The notes below the pieces were generated by a model, which saw only the letters and a list, made by a program, of their open reading frames with translations, did no database searches and had not been told where the DNA came from. The translations under genes and the position numbers were made by a program. Positions 61,617 to 64,000 of a stretch of 64,000 nt of DNA are shown piece after piece (within the stretch, counting starts at the first letter, position 1; each line of letters begins with the position of its first letter). Source of the DNA: Malurus cyaneus samueli (taxonomy: Eukaryota; Chordata; Aves; Passeriformes; Maluridae); the NCBI GenBank assembly GCA_009741485.1, contig CM019236.1, forward strand, positions 30,242,322 through 30,306,321. Reading direction: 5' to 3'.

Positions 61617-64000
61617 CAACAAAGGAGCTGGTGTTTTGGTCACCACTATCAAAACATTTCAATTATTCTAATTACTCCAGCTATATCCTTTATATCCTTA
61701 GTGAAGTGTCTTCCTTTTTCCTCCCGTCATTTTTACTAACTCAGCCTGCACTGGACCTTAGCTACTCTCCCTCCTCATTCTGGTCTTTCGTGCTTCTTCA
61801 TGGGCTCCTCAGCAAAAGGCACAACATCAAGAAATTCCTCTAATTGGGAGGAAGATCTCAGCACAGACTCAGCTCTCATTCATTCGAGCAATACTGCTGC
61901 AGTGCTCTTGAGCATATATCTCCTCTTGTTCCCTCTTTCAACATGACTATGACTCTATCTTAATCACGTTATTGCAGGGCTTCCTGTTATCACACCCAGA
62001 ACTGGAGCAGATAAGTTGTTCTTCTGCAAAAATCTGTGAGTCAGTCACAAAATCAAAAACTCCTCCATCTAATCTGATGTCTCATTGTATGATTGTGCAA
62101 CTATAAAGGAGGATGGAAAGGGAAAGTAAGGATTCACTAAAAGGCTGCCTTCTTCATTTTGCACAGTCTGTTAAATGGCACTGATGATGTTTGTATCAGT
62201 AGGGCCAGCAGTCAGGAAGTATAATATTTTGATTTCTTCCATTGTATAGATTCCAGATAAGAAGCAATAAAAATGATTCAAAATATCTGATATAAGTTTT
62301 TTAAAGGTTGACAGAACATTTGCAAACAATATAGCTCATAAAAGATTTATATCTTTTGAGGTCTGAATTTACTCAACTTCCATTCCAGTGTCAGAGACGC
62401 TATCTTGTCACTTCTTGCCTGGTACCTTAGAAGCTTTGCCTATCCATAAGGATAATTTTTTCTAAGGAATAAATAAATAATAATCCCCGCATTTAGTGGT
62501 CACTGCTTCAACCCTTAAAGGTTTGGTGAAACTGACAATCTTATGACGGATGAAAGGTAGTCACGGTGTTAACACTGGGCTCAGCCCTCTCCAAGTCATG
62601 TGGTACAGAAGTTAAAAAGAATTATGCAATAAGCATCGTACCTTATGCCTTGATTATGTCAGCATCTCATGGTTGCTGTAAGCTACACTGGCAATATTAT
62701 TGAATGACATCTTGTTTTCCCTCTCAGTCCTTCTGTTTTGCTACTCATAGGCTTAAATATTAGAAAAAAAATGAAAAACTTCTTTACGGTGTTTTTGCTG
62801 GCTCTGAAAAGTTGATCTTCAGGACTGGTAACTGACATAGTGAATTTAGCCCTTATGGTAATTGTTTAAATGTTATAGAAGCTTTAACATGTCATCTGTT
62901 AAACTTATTGGTGATGCAGCTGTTCAATGTGCAGTATGGGTAAATTTACATGATTTACTGGGTGACGTACAGTTTTTGATTCAATAGTAATGTATTTGAT
63001 TCAATAGGTGATGCATCTAATTCAACTGGGAGTCCATCTAATTCAAAGGTGATGCATTTGATTCACTAGCTGATGTACCTGATTTAGAAGGTGATGGATC
63101 TAGTTCACTGAAAATGATTCCAATTCCCCCTTGCAAGGTATTTGCTTCACTGTGTGATGAATGAGCTTTAATAATAATACATGTTTCTCTGATAGTGGAT
63201 GTATTGGCTTCAATTATATCCCAAGTTCCAAACCTGGAGTGGAGTGACACCTTACAGCCACCATACATGAGGATCACCAGCAGTGTGAAACACTAGCCAC
63301 TAAAATAATGGGAGCAAATTATGTGATAAAAGCTGTGCTTCCCAGATGAAATATTTTCACCAGATGTGATGTGGGGATACAAATGCCCTGTCACTGCTGT
63401 TATTGCTACCACAGTACATGACAAAAATCCCCAAATCCATTTACCTTTAGTGTCATTGCTGGGATTACATACTGAGTACTTATTTCCCCAGAGTCATGTG
63501 AGCTCTCAAATAGCAGCATCTGAACTAACAGCTCCACTTACCTCATTTTGGTGTGTGCTTTTATTTTGTTGGAGGTGGCAAATATTTAGCCCTGGTGAAA
63601 ATGGGGAAAAGGGTGTTAGCAAAGAGTGGTATCACATGGGGTAAGGCGAGTGGGAACTCAGGCCAGCCAATGTACTGCTAACCACCGTTTCTTCACTGGA
63701 CTCATATCCTGGCGCAATCTTAGGGAAACTTCACAAGCTTCACAAGCACTGGTCCATTGGTTTTCAGCTGGTTATTGCCTACAATAGAAACACTTCTGAA
63801 TGGTCAGTCTTATTGCCCTGTCCCCCTCAGGTTCCATTTCCAAAATCAGTGGTTGAATCTTTAGGAGATGGTTGAGATATTTTTCAAGTGCAGGTTATAT
63901 TTGCAGGCACAAATGTGGAGCCTTTTTTTTCAAGCCTACAAAAAACTCAAAAAACAAAACAAACAAAAAAGGGTTCTTGTTGGACTTGTGTCTCTTATCT
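61617..64000. repeat. Duplication D right part, copy 2, cut by the window end
   Basis: This repeats 55119-57509 in the same order and orientation. The first 0.8 kb has many small indels, and the rest is nearly identical. It ends in mid-repeat at the window edge, so the duplication continues beyond. Confidence 0.93.
62962..63126 (+). repeat. Degenerate 21-base minisatellite, copy 2
   Basis: This has the same unit order and variants as 56465-56630, showing no unit gain or loss between copies. A real ancient duplication of a minisatellite would often differ in unit number, so the identity supports an assembly origin. Confidence 0.9.

Overview
The window looks like gene-poor nuclear DNA from a bird. 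I found no intact protein gene, tRNA, rRNA, CRISPR array or viral locus. The avian call rests on two recognisable CR1-type LINE fragments (33401-33625 on the minus strand, 58386-59614 on the plus strand, the latter with a typical avian CR1 3' end), the low density of interspersed repeats, the absence of mammalian SINEs, and long AT-rich single-copy stretches with microsatellites. The species and the neighbouring genes cannot be read from the sequence. The window could be intergenic or lie inside a very large intron.

Layout. 1-6714: single-copy noncoding DNA with A-rich and T-rich tracts, a (CA)n array and a GC-rich island at about 1118-1560. 6715-8026: a 0.65 kb segment present twice in tandem. 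8027-11710: single-copy DNA with a poly(A) run. 11711-17549: a 2.9 kb segment present twice in direct tandem, each copy holding a long polypyrimidine tract. 17550-46980: the longest single-copy stretch, with a minus-strand CR1 tail, (TTCC)n, (TC)n and (GACA)n/(CA)n arrays, and several AT-rich blocks dense in homeodomain-like cores that could be conserved regulatory DNA. 46981-55680: a 4.3-4.4 kb segment present twice in tandem. 55681-60365: sequence with a 21-bp-period degenerate minisatellite and a CR1 copy interrupted by 736 N. 60366-64000: a second, rearranged copy of 55119-58518, running off the window end.

The dominant signal is assembly structure. In every tandem pair the copies differ mostly by scattered 1-3 base insertions and deletions, with long perfect stretches in between. 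That pattern is expected from uncorrected long-read gap filling or unmerged contig ends, not from evolutionary divergence. About 11.5 kb (roughly 18%) of the window appears redundant. The copy at 60366-61612 reads straight through the CR1 segment that is N in the other copy, and indicates that the gap is nearer 0.25 kb than 736 bp.

I did not find a new biological system. The items most worth checking are the assembly duplications, the gap-bridging copy, the 21-bp minisatellite, the long polypyrimidine tract and the candidate regulatory blocks around 32.5-33.1 kb and 23.7-23.85 kb.
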